Below are positions 1-9,709 of a stretch of 64,000 nt of DNA, piece by piece. Position 1 is the stretch's first letter. Each line of letters opens with the position of its first letter. The notes below the pieces were generated by a model. That model ran no database searches. It was not told the origin of the DNA and saw only the letters and a list, made by a program, of their open reading frames with translations. The stretch lies in the NCBI RefSeq assembly GCF_022919715.1, contig NZ_CP095042.1, positions 2,790,001-2,854,000 on the forward strand, written 5' to 3'. The translations under genes and the position numbers were made by a program. The stretch comes from Agromyces sp. H17E-10 (GTDB lineage: Bacteria > Actinomycetota > Actinomycetes > Actinomycetales > Microbacteriaceae).

Positions 1-1854
1 TCCGGCCTGCAGCGCCCCGCCGTCGCCGCGCCGGCTCGATTCGAGAGCGCCCTCGACGCACTGCACACCGTCTTCGGCTACGAGTCGTTCCGCGGCGAGC
101 AGGCGGCGATCATCGACCAGGTCGCGAACGGCGGCGACGCCGTGGTGCTCATGCCGACCGGCGGCGGCAAGAGCCTCTGCTACCAGGTGCCGGCGCTCCT
201 TCGCGAGGGCACGGGCATCGTCGTGTCGCCCCTGATCGCACTCATGCACGACCAGGTCGACGCGCTCGTGCGCAACGGTGTGCGCGCCGCCTACCTCAAC
301 TCGAGCCAGCAGCCGGGTGAGCGCGCCGCCGTCGAGCGGGCCTACCTCGCTGGCGAGCTCGACCTGCTCTACATCGCTCCCGAGCGGCTCAACACCGAGT
401 CGGCGAAGCAACTGCTCGCGAAGGGCACGGTCGCCCTCTTCGCGATCGACGAGGCGCACTGCGTCGCGCAGTGGGGCCACGACTTCCGCCCCGACTACCT
501 CGCGCTCTCCGAGCTCGCCGAGCGGTGGCCCGACGTGCCGCGCATCGCGCTCACGGCGACGGCGACCGAGCAGACGCACCGCGAGATCACCGAACGGCTG
601 AGCCTCGGTGCCGCGAAGCACTTCGTGTCGAGCTTCGACCGGCCGAACATCCAGTACCGCATCGCCCCGAAGCTCGAGGTGCGCAAGCAGTTGCTCGACT
701 TCGTGCGCAGCGAGGGCGTCGACGCCGACGGCAACGCGGTGCCGGGCATCGTCTACGCGCTGAGCCGCGCGAGCACCGAGAAGATCGCGGCGTTCCTCGC
801 CGCCAACGGCGTCAACGCCCTGCCGTACCATGCGGGCCTCGACCCCGAGCTGCGGCGTTCGACGCAAGACCGGTTCCTTCGCGAAGACGGCATCGTCGTC
901 GTCGCGACGATCGCGTTCGGCATGGGCATCGACAAGCCCGACGTGCGCTTCGTCGCCCACGTCGACCTGCCGAAGTCGGTCGAGGGCTACTACCAGGAGA
1001 CGGGGCGCGCCGGCCGCGACGGTGCGCCCGCGACCGCGTGGCTCGCCTACGGCCTGCAAGACGTCGTGCAGCAGCGGCGCATGATCGACGAGAGTCCCGG
1101 CGACCTCGCGCACCGGCGCCGCATGTCGGCGCACCTCGACGCGATGCTCGCCCTCTGCGAGACGGTGCAGTGCCGCCGGCAGAACCTGCTCGCGTACTTC
1201 GGCGAGCAGTCCGAGCCGTGCGGCAACTGCGATACGTGCCTCGAACCGCCCGCCTCGTGGGACGGCACGGTGCCCGCGCAGAAGCTCATGTCGACGATCG
1301 TTCGGCTCAAGCGCGAGCGGCGCCAGCAGTTCGGTGCCGGTCACCTCGTCGACATCCTGCGCGGCAAAGAGACGCCGCGCGTGCGCCAGTACGGCCACGA
1401 CACGCTCTCGACCTGGGGCCTCGGCCAAGACCTCAGCGAGCAGCAGTGGCGCGGCGTCGTGCGCCAACTGCTCGCGCAGGGCCTGCTCGCCACCCAGGGC
1501 GAGTACGGCACCCTCGCGATCACCGACGCCGCGAGCGAGGTGCTCGCGGGCGGGCGCAGCGTCATGCTCCGCACCGAGGTCGAGCGCGCGCCGCGGTCGC
1601 GGGCGAAGGCTGCGCCGGCCGCGGCCGACCTCGAGCCGGCGCAGGCCGAGCTCTTCGAGCGGCTGCGCACCTGGCGGGCGGGCGAGGCCCGCGAGCAGGG
1701 CGTCCCGGCGTACATCGTCTTCGGCGATGCGACGCTGCGCGCCGTCGCGGTGGCGAAGCCGACCAGCCTCGGCGAGCTCGACGGCATCACCGGCATCGGC
1801 GCCAAGAAGCGCGAGGCCTACGGCGAGGCGCTCATCGCCGTCGTCGGCGGCTGA
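1..1854 (+). CDS. recQ: ATP-dependent DNA helicase RecQ (5' end outside window)
   Basis: The frame is open from base 1, so the N-terminus is missing; the GTG at 142 lies inside the protein. Visible in order: a QAAIIDQV Q-motif region, Walker A MPTGGGKS, the DEAH box IDEAHC followed by [10 protein letters not shown], the helicase C part with [15 protein letters not shown] and [10 protein letters not shown], a zinc-binding region ([10 protein letters not shown] through CGNCDTC), a winged-helix part and a C-terminal HRDC domain. RecQ is a 3'-5' helicase acting in recombinational repair and fork restart. The domain set is complete apart from the first residues. The following double TetR gene is convergent. 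Confidence 0.95.
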   Translation, partial: SGLQRPAVAAPARFESALDALHTVFGYESFRGEQAAIIDQVANGGDAVVLMPTGGGKSLCYQVPALLREGTGIVVSPLIALMHDQVDALVRNGVRAAYLNSSQQPGERAAVERAYLAGELDLLYIAPERLNTESAKQLLAKGTVALFAIDEAHCVAQWGHDFRPDYLALSELAERWPDVPRIALTATATEQTHREITERLSLGAAKHFVSSFDRPNIQYRIAPKLEVRKQLLDFVRSEGVDADGNAVPGIVYALSRASTEKIAAFLAANGVNALPYHAGLDPELRRSTQDRFLREDGIVVVATIAFGMGIDKPDVRFVAHVDLPKSVEGYYQETGRAGRDGAPATAWLAYGLQDVVQQRRMIDESPGDLAHRRRMSAHLDAMLALCETVQCRRQNLLAYFGEQSEPCGNCDTCLEPPASWDGTVPAQKLMSTIVRLKRERRQQFGAGHLVDILRGKETPRVRQYGHDTLSTWGLGQDLSEQQWRGVVRQLLAQGLLATQGEYGTLAITDAASEVLAGGRSVMLRTEVERAPRSRAKAAPAAADLEPAQAELFERLRTWRAGEAREQGVPAYIVFGDATLRAVAVAKPTSLGELDGITGIGAKKREAYGEALIAVVGG

Positions 1855-1858
1855 GCGC

Positions 1859-3160
1859 TCACGAGCGTCGCGCCTCGGGCACGACGAGGTCGTCGAAGTG
1901 CACCCGCAGGTGCTCGCCGACCCCGATCGCCGGGTCGTAGAGCCACTGCACCTGCAGCCCGTCCCACGTCGCCAGGAGCCACGCCGCCTCACGCACCGGA
2001 TCCCGGTCGGGGCGCAGCGCGCCCTCGGCGCGCAGCCGGAGGAACAGGTCGCCGAAGTACCGCCGGCTCTCCCGGAACCGGCGGGCGAAGTAGTCATGGG
2101 CCGGATGCCCCGGGGTCGCCCCCTCGCAGGAGAGCACGGCGTACAGCTCGATGAGCCCGGGTTCCGACCGGGCGGTGCGGTCGGCCGCATCGGCGAGTCG
2201 GTAGAGTCCGTCGACCGCGGTCGCGCCTGCGGGCTCGGGTGAGATCGTCCGCCGGTCGCGCAGTCGCAGCACCGCGGTCAGCAGCTCGTCCTTCGAGGTG
2301 ATGTGGTGCACGAGCGTCGCCTTCGACATGCCGGCGTGCTCGGCCAGTTCGCGCAGGCTGGTGCCGTGGTAGCCGCCCTTGGCGAAGAGCTCGATGGCGC
2401 TCGCCGTGATCTGCGCTCGTCGCTCGCGACCGATGCGACCGGCGTGCTCCGACGCGCCGAGCGGCGGCTCGGGCGGCTCGTCATCGATGATCACCGTCGG
2501 TGGGACCCGTCGTGCCGGCGTCGTCGCCTCGCGCGGTTCGTCGGCGGGGGCGAGCCCGAGCAGCCATCGCTCGTAGTGCGCCAGCTGGTCGACGACGTCG
2601 ATGGCCGGGTCATAGCGCTGCTGCAACTGCAGGCCGTCCCAGGCGGCGACGACGAGCGCCGCGTGCGCCTCGGGCGCGAGGCCCGGTCGCACGGGCGCAG
2701 TCGCGAGCTGTTCGGCGATCGCGGACCGCACGCGGGCGTATCGCTCGCGCAGGTGTTCGTGCGCGGGATGGCTGGGGCTCGTGGCCTCGCCCGACAGGGC
2801 GGTGTAGAGCTCGAGGTAGCCCGGCGTCGTGGCGTTGCGCGCGGCCAGCGCTGCGAAGCCGAGCGAGTCGGGGCCGGGTTCGAGCCGGTCGATCCACTCG
2901 GTGTTCGCCCGGTCGAGCTGCTCGACGACCGCCCCGAGCAGCGTCTCCTTCGAGCTGAAGTGGCGCAGCAGCCCGGGGTGCGTGATGCCGGCCTGCGCGG
3001 CGATGTCCCGCAACGACACCGAGGCGATGCCGCCGGTGACGAACGCCGCGGTCGCGGTGTCGATGATGCGCGAGCGCGTCGCGGTCGATCGCGCCTGACG
3101 CGTGGGTGCCGAAGCGTCGCCGAACGCGGCCGGCGGGCGCTGGGCCGGCCCCGAACTCAT
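1859..3160 (-). CDS. Double TetR-family transcriptional regulator (two fused TetR modules)
   Basis: A protein of 433 aa holding two complete TetR-like modules. The first helix-turn-helix lies around residues 25-75 (AFVTGGIASVSLRDIAAQAG, then GLLRHFSSKETLL) and the second around 230-280 (IELFAKGGYHGTSLRELAEH, then LVHHITSKDELL). Each is followed by its own ligand-binding-like domain with a matching LYTALSGEAT / LYAVLSCEGA stretch, so it probably arose by duplication and fusion. Ordinary TetR proteins are about 200 aa and work as dimers; this one could act as a covalent pseudo-dimer. It is divergent from the phosphatase and GH3 genes, which makes those its likely targets. The ligand is unknown. 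Confidence 0.85.
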   Translation of the reverse strand: MSSGPAQRPPAAFGDASAPTRQARSTATRSRIIDTATAAFVTGGIASVSLRDIAAQAGITHPGLLRHFSSKETLLGAVVEQLDRANTEWIDRLEPGPDSLGFAALAARNATTPGYLELYTALSGEATSPSHPAHEHLRERYARVRSAIAEQLATAPVRPGLAPEAHAALVVAAWDGLQLQQRYDPAIDVVDQLAHYERWLLGLAPADEPREATTPARRVPPTVIIDDEPPEPPLGASEHAGRIGRERRAQITASAIELFAKGGYHGTSLRELAEHAGMSKATLVHHITSKDELLTAVLRLRDRRTISPEPAGATAVDGLYRLADAADRTARSEPGLIELYAVLSCEGATPGHPAHDYFARRFRESRRYFGDLFLRLRAEGALRPDRDPVREAAWLLATWDGLQVQWLYDPAIGVGEHLRVHFDDLVVPEARRS

Positions 3161-3206
3161 CGGGCGCTCCTCATCGCTTCGAGGCTACCCGTGCCCGCGG
3201 CATCCA

Positions 3207-3224
3207 CGATTGTTACCATTCGGT
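3207..3224. promoter_or_regulatory. Candidate TetR operator between the double TetR gene and the phosphatase gene
   Basis: CGATTGTTACCATTCG (3207-3222) matches its own reverse complement at 12 of 16 positions, and a perfect ACC-N4-GGT (3215-3224) overlaps it. A TAGGCT -10-like box follows at 3236 for the plus-strand genes. The site sits in the 142-bp divergent region next to a TetR gene. Its role is inferred from position and symmetry only. Confidence 0.4.
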
Positions 3225-3302
3225 CGAAAATCAGCTAGGCTCTCGCCAACCCGAACGTCGCACCCATCTCTGCACCCGACAACAGACCCCCGAAAGGACT
3301 CG

Positions 3303-4172
3303 ATGACGATGACGTCACGTCGCCTCATCCGCATCGCCGCCGCCGGCACCGTCGCTGTGGCCGCCATGTGCTCGCTCGCCGCCTTCTCGGCGCCGACCGC
3401 CCTCGACACGGCGCAGGCCGCTGCACCGACCAAAATCGACCGCGCGAGTACGGCCGACAAGGCCGGCCAGAAGCCGAAGGGCAAGACCGTCACGATCTAC
3501 CTGACCCGGCACGGCGAGACGATGCTGAACGCTCTCGACCGCGTGCAGGGCTGGTCGGACTCGCCGCTCACCGACGAGGGGCGCGCCGTCGCCGAGCACC
3601 TCGGCGCAGGGCTGGCCGAAGCGGGCGTCGACTTCGAGGCCGCCTACTCGGCCGACATGGTGCGCCACTTCGAGACGGCGTCGATCGCGCTCGGCGAGCT
3701 CGCCTACTCCGGCGACATCGTGCGCGACGAGCGGCTCCGCGAGATCGCGTTCGGCAAGTACGAGGGCGGCGACGGACTCGAGATGTGGAACGACATCGCG
3801 GTCGAGCTCGGCTACGCCGATGTCGGCGAGATGTTCTCCGACGAGGCGTTCGACATGAACGCGGCCCTCGAGGCGATGGCCCGCCTCAACGAGGGCTCGG
3901 GCCTGAAGGCCGAGACGCCCGGCGAGGTCGCCGACCGTGCGCTGGCCGCACTCGACGACATCGCCGCGAAGCAGTCGAAGAAGGGCGGCGACGTGCTCGT
4001 GGTCTCGAGCGGCATCACGATCATCGCCGCGCTCGACGCGCTCGGCGCCGACCTCAGCGAGGTCGTCGAGGGCATCGAGAACGGCGCGGTCTCCGAGCTC
4101 CAGTATCGCGGCGGCGAGTGGAAGGTGCTCACCGTCAACGACCTCGGCTACGTCGAGGCCGGGGCGAACTGA
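3303..4172 (+). CDS. Secreted histidine phosphatase family protein
   Basis: A protein of 289 aa. The ATG at 3303 follows a GAAAGGA ribosome binding site and gives a Sec-type signal peptide (basic start, hydrophobic stretch to about residue 25, then Ala-rich cleavage region). The mature part has the histidine phosphatase RHG motif in LTRHGETMLN, followed by WSDSPLTDEGRAVAEHLG and the conserved Glu/Arg region RLREIAFGKYEGG. Near the C-terminus VVSSGITII stands where the second catalytic His would be expected (usually SHG), so that residue may be replaced. The substrate is unknown, probably an extracytoplasmic phosphoester. The GH3 gene starts 3 nt after its stop, so the two are likely one transcript. 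Confidence 0.85.
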   Translation: MTMTSRRLIRIAAAGTVAVAAMCSLAAFSAPTALDTAQAAAPTKIDRASTADKAGQKPKGKTVTIYLTRHGETMLNALDRVQGWSDSPLTDEGRAVAEHLGAGLAEAGVDFEAAYSADMVRHFETASIALGELAYSGDIVRDERLREIAFGKYEGGDGLEMWNDIAVELGYADVGEMFSDEAFDMNAALEAMARLNEGSGLKAETPGEVADRALAALDDIAAKQSKKGGDVLVVSSGITIIAALDALGADLSEVVEGIENGAVSELQYRGGEWKVLTVNDLGYVEAGAN

Positions 4173-4174
4173 CC

Positions 4175-6052
4175 GTGACCGACCTGACCGTGACCGACCT
4201 GCAGCACACGGCGCCCGCGCTCGTGGACACCCGCTACCTCGACGCGAGCCTGCCCGTCTCCGAGCGCGTCGAGATCCTGCTCGCGCAGATGACGCTCGAG
4301 GAGAAGGCGGGCCTGCTCTTCCAGACGGTGATCGCGATCAACCCCGACGGCACGCTCGTCGAGCCGGCAGCCGGCGACGCCGCCGACACCCCCGCCGCCG
4401 ACACCCCCGCCGCCGACTCGACCGACCACCTCGTCAACGGCCTCCACCTGAACCACTTCAACATCCACCAGGCCCCCACCGACCCGGGCCTGTTCGCCGA
4501 GTGGCACAACCGCCTGCAGGAGGTCGCCGCGGCGACCCGGCTCGGCATCCCGGTGACGATCTCGTCCGACCCGCGCAACTCCTACAGCGACAACCCGCTC
4601 GCCGCGCTCTTCGCCGGCGCGTTCTCGGTGTGGCCCGAGCCCATGGGCCTCGCCGCGATCGGCGACGAGGCGACCGTCGAGCGCTTCGCCGACATCGCCC
4701 GGCAGGAGTACACGGCCGTGGGCATCCGCGTGGCGCTGCACCCGCAGATCGACCTCGCCACCGAGCCGCGCTGGTCGCGTGCACTGCAGACGTTCGGCGA
4801 GGACGTCGAGCTCGCGAGCCGCCTCGGCGCCGCCTACATCCGCGGCTTCCAGGGCGAGACGCTCGGGGCCGACTCGGTCGCGACCATGACCAAGCACTTC
4901 CCGGGCGGCGGGCCGCAGCGAGACGGCGAGGACCCGCACTTCGCGCACGGACGCGAGCAGGTCTACCCGGGCGGCGAGTTCGAGCTGCACCTCAAGCCCT
5001 TCGAGGCGGCGTTCGAGGCCGGCACGAGCCAGATCATGCCGTACTACGGCATGCCCGTCGGCACCGAGTACGAGGAGGTCGGCTTCGGGTTCAACAAGTC
5101 GGTCATCACGGGGCTCCTGCGCGCCCGCTACGGCTTCGACGGCATCGTCTGCACCGACTGGGGGCTCATCAACGACGACGACATCATGGGCGAGCCGTTC
5201 CCGGCGCGCGCGTGGGGCGTCGAGCACCTCAGCCCGCGCGAGCGCGTCAAGAAGGTCATCGACGCCGGCTGCGACCAGTTCGGCGGCGAGGCCTGCCCCG
5301 AGCTCGTCGTCGGGCTCGTGCGCGACGGCGAGATCAGTGAAGAGCGGGTGGATGCCTCGGCCCGACGGCTCCTCCGCGAGAAGTTCGTGCTCGGACTCTT
5401 CGACCGCCGCTTCGTCGACGTCGAGGCCGCACGTCGCGTCGTCGGCTCCGCCGAGTTCGTCGAGGCCGGGCGGGCCGCGCAGCGGGCGGCGATCACCCTG
5501 CTCGTCAACACCGAGCAGGCGGATGCCTCGCCCGCGGCATCCTCGCCGACCCTGCCGATCGCGCGCGGACTGAAGCTCTACGTCGAGGGCATCGAACGCG
5601 ACGTCGCTGCCGAGTACGGCGAGGTCGTCGACACGCCGGCCGAGGCCGAGGTCGCGATCCTGCGCCTCGCCGCCCCGTTCGAGGAGCGGCCGACGTTCTT
5701 CGAGAACTTCTTCCACTCGGGCTCGCTCGACTTCCCGGCCGGGGTGCTCGATCACCTGCGCGAGGTCGCGGCCGCGGTGCCGACCGTCGTCGACGTGTTC
5801 CTCGACCGGCCGGCGATCCTGACCCCGATCGTCGACGAGGTCGCGGCCCTCACCGCGAACTGGGGCGCCGACGCGCACGCCCTCCTCGACGTGCTGACCG
5901 GGGCCGCCGAGCCGCGCGGCAGCCTGCCGTTCGACCTGCCGCGCAGCATGGCCGCGGTCGAGGCGAGCCGTCCCGACGTGCCGTTCGACACGGCCGACCC
6001 GCTGTTCCGGCACGGGCACGGCCTGCGCTACTCGGCGGCGAATCGTCGCTAG
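4175..6052 (+). CDS. Glycoside hydrolase family 3 protein (beta-glucosidase-like)
   Basis: About 625 aa from GTG 4175. The GH3 N-terminal TIM-barrel is visible, with TKHFPGGG followed by a DGEDPHFAHG stretch, and the catalytic nucleophile Asp is in GIVCTDWG (about D328). A C-terminal alpha/beta sandwich domain follows (AAITLLVNTE, LPFDLPRS). There is no signal peptide, so it probably acts in the cytoplasm on an imported glycoside. The first ten codons are a tandem 15-bp duplication (TVTDL repeated), so GTG 4190 is an equally possible start. An Ala/Pro/Asp-rich insertion around residues 65-85 is unusual. Substrate is not predictable. Confidence 0.9.
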   Translation: MTDLTVTDLQHTAPALVDTRYLDASLPVSERVEILLAQMTLEEKAGLLFQTVIAINPDGTLVEPAAGDAADTPAADTPAADSTDHLVNGLHLNHFNIHQAPTDPGLFAEWHNRLQEVAAATRLGIPVTISSDPRNSYSDNPLAALFAGAFSVWPEPMGLAAIGDEATVERFADIARQEYTAVGIRVALHPQIDLATEPRWSRALQTFGEDVELASRLGAAYIRGFQGETLGADSVATMTKHFPGGGPQRDGEDPHFAHGREQVYPGGEFELHLKPFEAAFEAGTSQIMPYYGMPVGTEYEEVGFGFNKSVITGLLRARYGFDGIVCTDWGLINDDDIMGEPFPARAWGVEHLSPRERVKKVIDAGCDQFGGEACPELVVGLVRDGEISEERVDASARRLLREKFVLGLFDRRFVDVEAARRVVGSAEFVEAGRAAQRAAITLLVNTEQADASPAASSPTLPIARGLKLYVEGIERDVAAEYGEVVDTPAEAEVAILRLAAPFEERPTFFENFFHSGSLDFPAGVLDHLREVAAAVPTVVDVFLDRPAILTPIVDEVAALTANWGADAHALLDVLTGAAEPRGSLPFDLPRSMAAVEASRPDVPFDTADPLFRHGHGLRYSAANRR

Positions 6053-6061
6053 CATCGCAGC

Positions 6062-6460
6062 ATGGGAGCCGTGAAACGCCCGGGTGGCGTGACGTTCATC
6101 GCCGTGCTGGTCTGGATCTCGGGGCTGCTCGACATCATCGGCGGCACCATCCTGCTCTTCCAGACGAGCGTCGCCGCGACCGTCGAGTCGTTCGGCGGTG
6201 CGAGCCAGCTCATCGCATCGGCGATCGTGTCGATCCTCATCGGCGTCGTCGTCATGATCGTCGCGGCGGGCCTGCTGCGCGGCAGCTCGGCGGCGCGCCT
6301 CGTCGTGACGATCATCGAGGTGATCTCGATCGCCTCGTCGATCTTCCTCGCGATCGCCTATCCGGCCGGTGCGATCGGCGAGTACCTCAGCGCCGTGATC
6401 TCGGTCATCGTGATCGCGATGCTCTGGACCCGGCGAGCGAGCGCGTTCTTCCGCGACTGA
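6062..6460 (+). CDS. Small four-helix integral membrane protein
   Basis: A protein of 132 aa starting at ATG 6062, 10 nt after the GH3 stop. It has four hydrophobic segments (VTFIAVLVWISGLLDIIGG; a region around residues 45-65 ending VVMIVAAGLL; ARLVVTIIEVISIASSIFLA; LSAVISVIVIAMLW). The composition resembles short DUF7144-type actinobacterial membrane proteins. No catalytic motif is visible and the function is unknown. It may be read through from the GH3 gene. Confidence 0.7.
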   Translation: MGAVKRPGGVTFIAVLVWISGLLDIIGGTILLFQTSVAATVESFGGASQLIASAIVSILIGVVVMIVAAGLLRGSSAARLVVTIIEVISIASSIFLAIAYPAGAIGEYLSAVISVIVIAMLWTRRASAFFRD

Positions 6461-6673
6461 GTGCGATTGTGGATGCCACTGCGTCGGCGTGGCCCCGCTT
6501 TGTAGAGGGCGTACAGTGCCCGTCGGAGGCGTCCGGCGCTCGTTTGTAGGGCGCGAACGCACCGTTTCGGGGTACGGGAGCGCCGTCCTACCGTGGAGAG
6601 AGGTTCAGCGACGCCGGGGGTCCAGCGCCGCCATGTCACGCACACCGACTCCACACGAAGGACGAGACCGACG

Positions 6674-8806
6674 ATGGTTGACACCGCACCACGCACCTCG
6701 AAGGCGCGCGCCGAGCAGGCCGCGCCCGCACGCAACGCCGCCGCCACGAGCGGCGCGGCGCCCGCGAACGGCGCCCGCCCCGCGGCATCCGGCCAGCCGA
6801 GCATCGATGTCGAGCAGCTGGGCCGGCAGTTGCTCGGCACCTGGGCCGACATCCGCATCGCCTCGCGCGAGCGCGCCGCCCGGCCCGACCTGCAGCGCAT
6901 CGAGGGCCAGCCGATGGCGGAGCACCGGGAGCGCGTGCTGGGCCAGCTGAAGCTCCTCGTCGAGGAGGGGGCCGTGCACCGCGCGTTCCCGAAGTCGCTC
7001 GGCGGCCAGGAGGACCACGGCGGCAACATCGCCGCGTTCGAAGAGCTCGTCATGGCCGACCCGAGCCTGCAGATCAAGTCGGGTGTGCAGTGGGGCCTCT
7101 TCGGCGCCGCCGTGCTGCACCTCGGCACGAAGCCGCACCACGACAAGTGGCTGCCCGCGATCATGTCGCTGGAGGTGCCCGGCGCCTTCGCCATGACCGA
7201 GATCGGGCACGGCTCCGACGTCGCCTCGATCGCGACGACGGCGACCTACGACGAGGAGACCGAGGAGTTCGTCATCCACACGCCGTTCCGTGCGGCGTGG
7301 AAGGAGTTCCTCGGCAACGCGGGCCTGCACGGCAAGCACGCGACCGTGTTCGCGCAGCTCATCACCAAGGGCGTCAACCACGGCGTGCACTGCTTCTACG
7401 TGCCGATCCGCGACGACGAGGGCGAGTTCCTGCCGGGCGTCGGCGGCGAGGACGACGGCCTCAAGGGCGGCCTCAACGGCATCGACAACGGGCGCCTGCA
7501 CTTCACGAACGTGCGCATCCCGCGCGAGAACCTGCTCAACCGCTACGGCGACGTCGCCCCCGACGGCACCTATTCGTCGCCGATCGAGAGCCCCGGCCGC
7601 CGCTTCTTCACGATGCTCGGCACGCTCGTGCAGGGCCGTGTCTCGCTCGACGGCGCCTCGACCGTCGCGAGCGCGATGGGCCTCGCGATCGCGATCACCT
7701 ACGGCAACCAGCGCCGCCAGTTCACCGCGTCGAGCGACACCGACGAAGAGGTGCTGCTCGACTACCAGCGTCACCAGCGCCGCCTGCTGCCGCGTCTCGC
7801 GACGACCTACGCCCAGTACTTCGCGCACGACGAGTTCCTCGTGAAGTTCGACGCCGTGTTCAGCGGCAAGGCCGACACCGACGACGACCGCCAGGACCTC
7901 GAGACCATCGCCGCCGCGTTGAAGCCCCTCTCGACGTGGCACGCGCTCGACACCCTGCAGGAGGCGCGCGAGGCCTGCGGCGGCGCCGGCTTCATCGCCG
8001 AGAACCGCATCGTGGGCCTGCGCCAGGACCTCGACATCTACGTGACGTTCGAGGGCGACAACAACGTGCTGCTGCAGCTCGTCGCCAAGCGCCTGCTCAC
8101 CGACTTCTCGAAGCAGTTCAAGAACGCCGACGCCGGGGCCATGGCGCGCTACGTCGTCGCGCAGACCGCCGAGCGCGCGTACCACGGCACGGGCCTGCGC
8201 CGCCTCGGCCAGACGATCGCCGACTTCGGCTCGACCGCCCGCTCGGTGAGCGAGCTGCGCGACGAGGAGACGCAGCGGGAGCTGCTCACCGACCGCGTCG
8301 AGACGATGATCGCCGAGATCGCCGGGCGCCTGCGCGACGCGCGCAAGCTGCCCAAGGCCGACGCGGCCGCGGCGTTCAACCGCAACCAGAACGAGCTCAT
8401 CGAGGCGGCCCGCGCCCACGGCGAGCTGCTGCAGTGGGAGGCCTTCACCCGGGGTCTCGCGCAGACGACCGACCCGGGCACGAAGCAGGTGCTCACGTGG
8501 GTGCGCGACCTGTTCGGCCTCGGCCTGCTCGAGAAGCACCTCGCGTGGTACCTCATCAACGGCCGCCTGTCGCCGCAGCGCGCCCAGGCCGTGACCGCCT
8601 ACATCGACCGGCTCATCGAGCGCCTGCGCCCGCACGCGCAGGACCTGGTCGACGCGTTCGGCTTCAAGCCCGAGCACCTGCGCGCGACGATCGCGACCGG
8701 CATCGAGCAGGAGCGCCAGGACGAGGCGCGCGCCTACTTCGACGCGCAGCGCAAGGCCGGCACCCTGCCGGTGCCCGAGAAGTCGAAGGCCAAGAAGAAG
8801 AAGTAG
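6674..8806 (+). CDS. Acyl-CoA dehydrogenase/oxidase family protein
   Basis: A protein of 710 aa. ATG 6674 is preferred over upstream codons because MVDTAPRTSK begins a low-complexity Ala-rich leader of about 45 residues. The core has FAMTEIGHGSDVASIATTAT (flavin and acyl-CoA binding region), GRVSLDGASTVASAMGLAIA, and TFEGDNNVLLQLVAKRLL, which contains the catalytic Glu position of acyl-CoA oxidases. The extra C-terminal helical domain fits the oxidase branch (about 650-700 aa) rather than the 380-aa dehydrogenases. It ends in a Lys-rich tail KSKAKKKK. It probably performs the first, FAD-dependent step of beta-oxidation. A strong hairpin follows the stop. Confidence 0.88.
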   Translation: MVDTAPRTSKARAEQAAPARNAAATSGAAPANGARPAASGQPSIDVEQLGRQLLGTWADIRIASRERAARPDLQRIEGQPMAEHRERVLGQLKLLVEEGAVHRAFPKSLGGQEDHGGNIAAFEELVMADPSLQIKSGVQWGLFGAAVLHLGTKPHHDKWLPAIMSLEVPGAFAMTEIGHGSDVASIATTATYDEETEEFVIHTPFRAAWKEFLGNAGLHGKHATVFAQLITKGVNHGVHCFYVPIRDDEGEFLPGVGGEDDGLKGGLNGIDNGRLHFTNVRIPRENLLNRYGDVAPDGTYSSPIESPGRRFFTMLGTLVQGRVSLDGASTVASAMGLAIAITYGNQRRQFTASSDTDEEVLLDYQRHQRRLLPRLATTYAQYFAHDEFLVKFDAVFSGKADTDDDRQDLETIAAALKPLSTWHALDTLQEAREACGGAGFIAENRIVGLRQDLDIYVTFEGDNNVLLQLVAKRLLTDFSKQFKNADAGAMARYVVAQTAERAYHGTGLRRLGQTIADFGSTARSVSELRDEETQRELLTDRVETMIAEIAGRLRDARKLPKADAAAAFNRNQNELIEAARAHGELLQWEAFTRGLAQTTDPGTKQVLTWVRDLFGLGLLEKHLAWYLINGRLSPQRAQAVTAYIDRLIERLRPHAQDLVDAFGFKPEHLRATIATGIEQERQDEARAYFDAQRKAGTLPVPEKSKAKKKK

Positions 8807-8824
8807 CGCCGCAGGCGTCGAGCG

Positions 8825-8867
8825 GCGAGGGCCGGGGCATCCATGATCGGGATGCTCCGGCCCTCGC
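8825..8867 (+). terminator. Intrinsic-type hairpin after the acyl-CoA oxidase-like gene
   Basis: An 18-bp stem (8825-8842 with 8850-8867, one G-U pair) closes a 7-nt loop. It lacks a clear U-tract, as is common in high-GC actinobacteria. It lies between the oxidase stop at 8806 and the hydrolase start at 8908. Confidence 0.7.
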
Positions 8868-8907
8868 CCGTTCGCGCCGGGCGGCGTCGGCCCGGCAGAC
8901 TGTGGGC

Positions 8908-9651
8908 ATGGCTCGCTTCCTCCGCATCCTCGCCGCCGTCGTCGCGGTGCTCGCGCTCGTCGTGGTCGTCTTCCTCGTCTACGCGCACACGGTGATGCAG
9001 GGCGAGCGCCCGGCCGCGCTCGAGGCGTGGCGCGACGACGCGGTCGAGATCACGAGCACCGACGTGGGCATCGTGATCGAGCCCGTCGAGGGCGCGACGG
9101 GGGAGGGGCTCGTGTTCATCCCGGGCGCGAAGGTCGACCCGTACGCGTACCTGTACAAGCTGTCGGGCGTGGCCGAGGCGTCGGGGCTGACGGTCGTGAT
9201 CACGAAGCCCACGCTCAACCTCGCGTTCTTCGATCAGCGGCCGCTGTCGACGTTCACCGCCCTCGCACCCGAGGTCGACGAGTGGTACGTCGGCGGGCAC
9301 TCGCTCGGCGGGGTGCGTGCGTGCCAACTCGCGGGCGGCGGGTCGGATGCCGCGGGCGAGCCGTCGGTCGTCGGGCTCGTGCTCTTCGGCTCGTACTGTG
9401 CGAACGACCTCAGCGAGTCCGGACTCGACGTGCTGAGCATCTCGGGGGCGAACGACGGACTGTCGACGCCCGAGAAGATCGCGGCGGCCGCTCCGTTGCT
9501 GCCCGCCGACACCGAGTTCGTCGAGCTCGCGGGCGTGAACCACGCCGACTTCGGCGACTACGGCGCACAGCCCGGCGACGGGGTGTCGACGCGTGACGAC
9601 GCCGAGGTGCGCGCCGAGCTCGGCACGGTCGTCGCCGAGTTCGTCGGCTGA
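8908..9651 (+). CDS. Membrane-anchored alpha/beta hydrolase
   Basis: A protein of 247 aa with an N-terminal membrane anchor or uncleaved signal (FLRILAAVVAVLALVVVVFL). The catalytic triad of a small alpha/beta hydrolase is visible: nucleophile Ser in VGGHSLGGVRA, an Asp in SGANDGLST and His in GVNHADFGDYG. The region GLVFIPGAKVDPYAYLYKLS is typical of the Abhydrolase_5 group. Substrate unknown; the active site should face the outside of the membrane. Start ATG 8908 is the first Met before the hydrophobic segment. Confidence 0.82.
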   Translation: MARFLRILAAVVAVLALVVVVFLVYAHTVMQGERPAALEAWRDDAVEITSTDVGIVIEPVEGATGEGLVFIPGAKVDPYAYLYKLSGVAEASGLTVVITKPTLNLAFFDQRPLSTFTALAPEVDEWYVGGHSLGGVRACQLAGGGSDAAGEPSVVGLVLFGSYCANDLSESGLDVLSISGANDGLSTPEKIAAAAPLLPADTEFVELAGVNHADFGDYGAQPGDGVSTRDDAEVRAELGTVVAEFVG

Positions 9652-9709
9652 GGCCGGCACGCGTCAGTCTGAACACCGTGAGGCGTACGCAGAATGTAGG
9701 CTAGCGCGC

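Noticed and set aside
471..1940. Long Arg-rich frames opposite or shifted against recQ, and similar ones at 4148-6562, 6605-8677, 10718-13912 and 14840-19132
   Set aside because: They are high-GC frame shadows rich in Arg, Ala and Pro over genes with clear domains.
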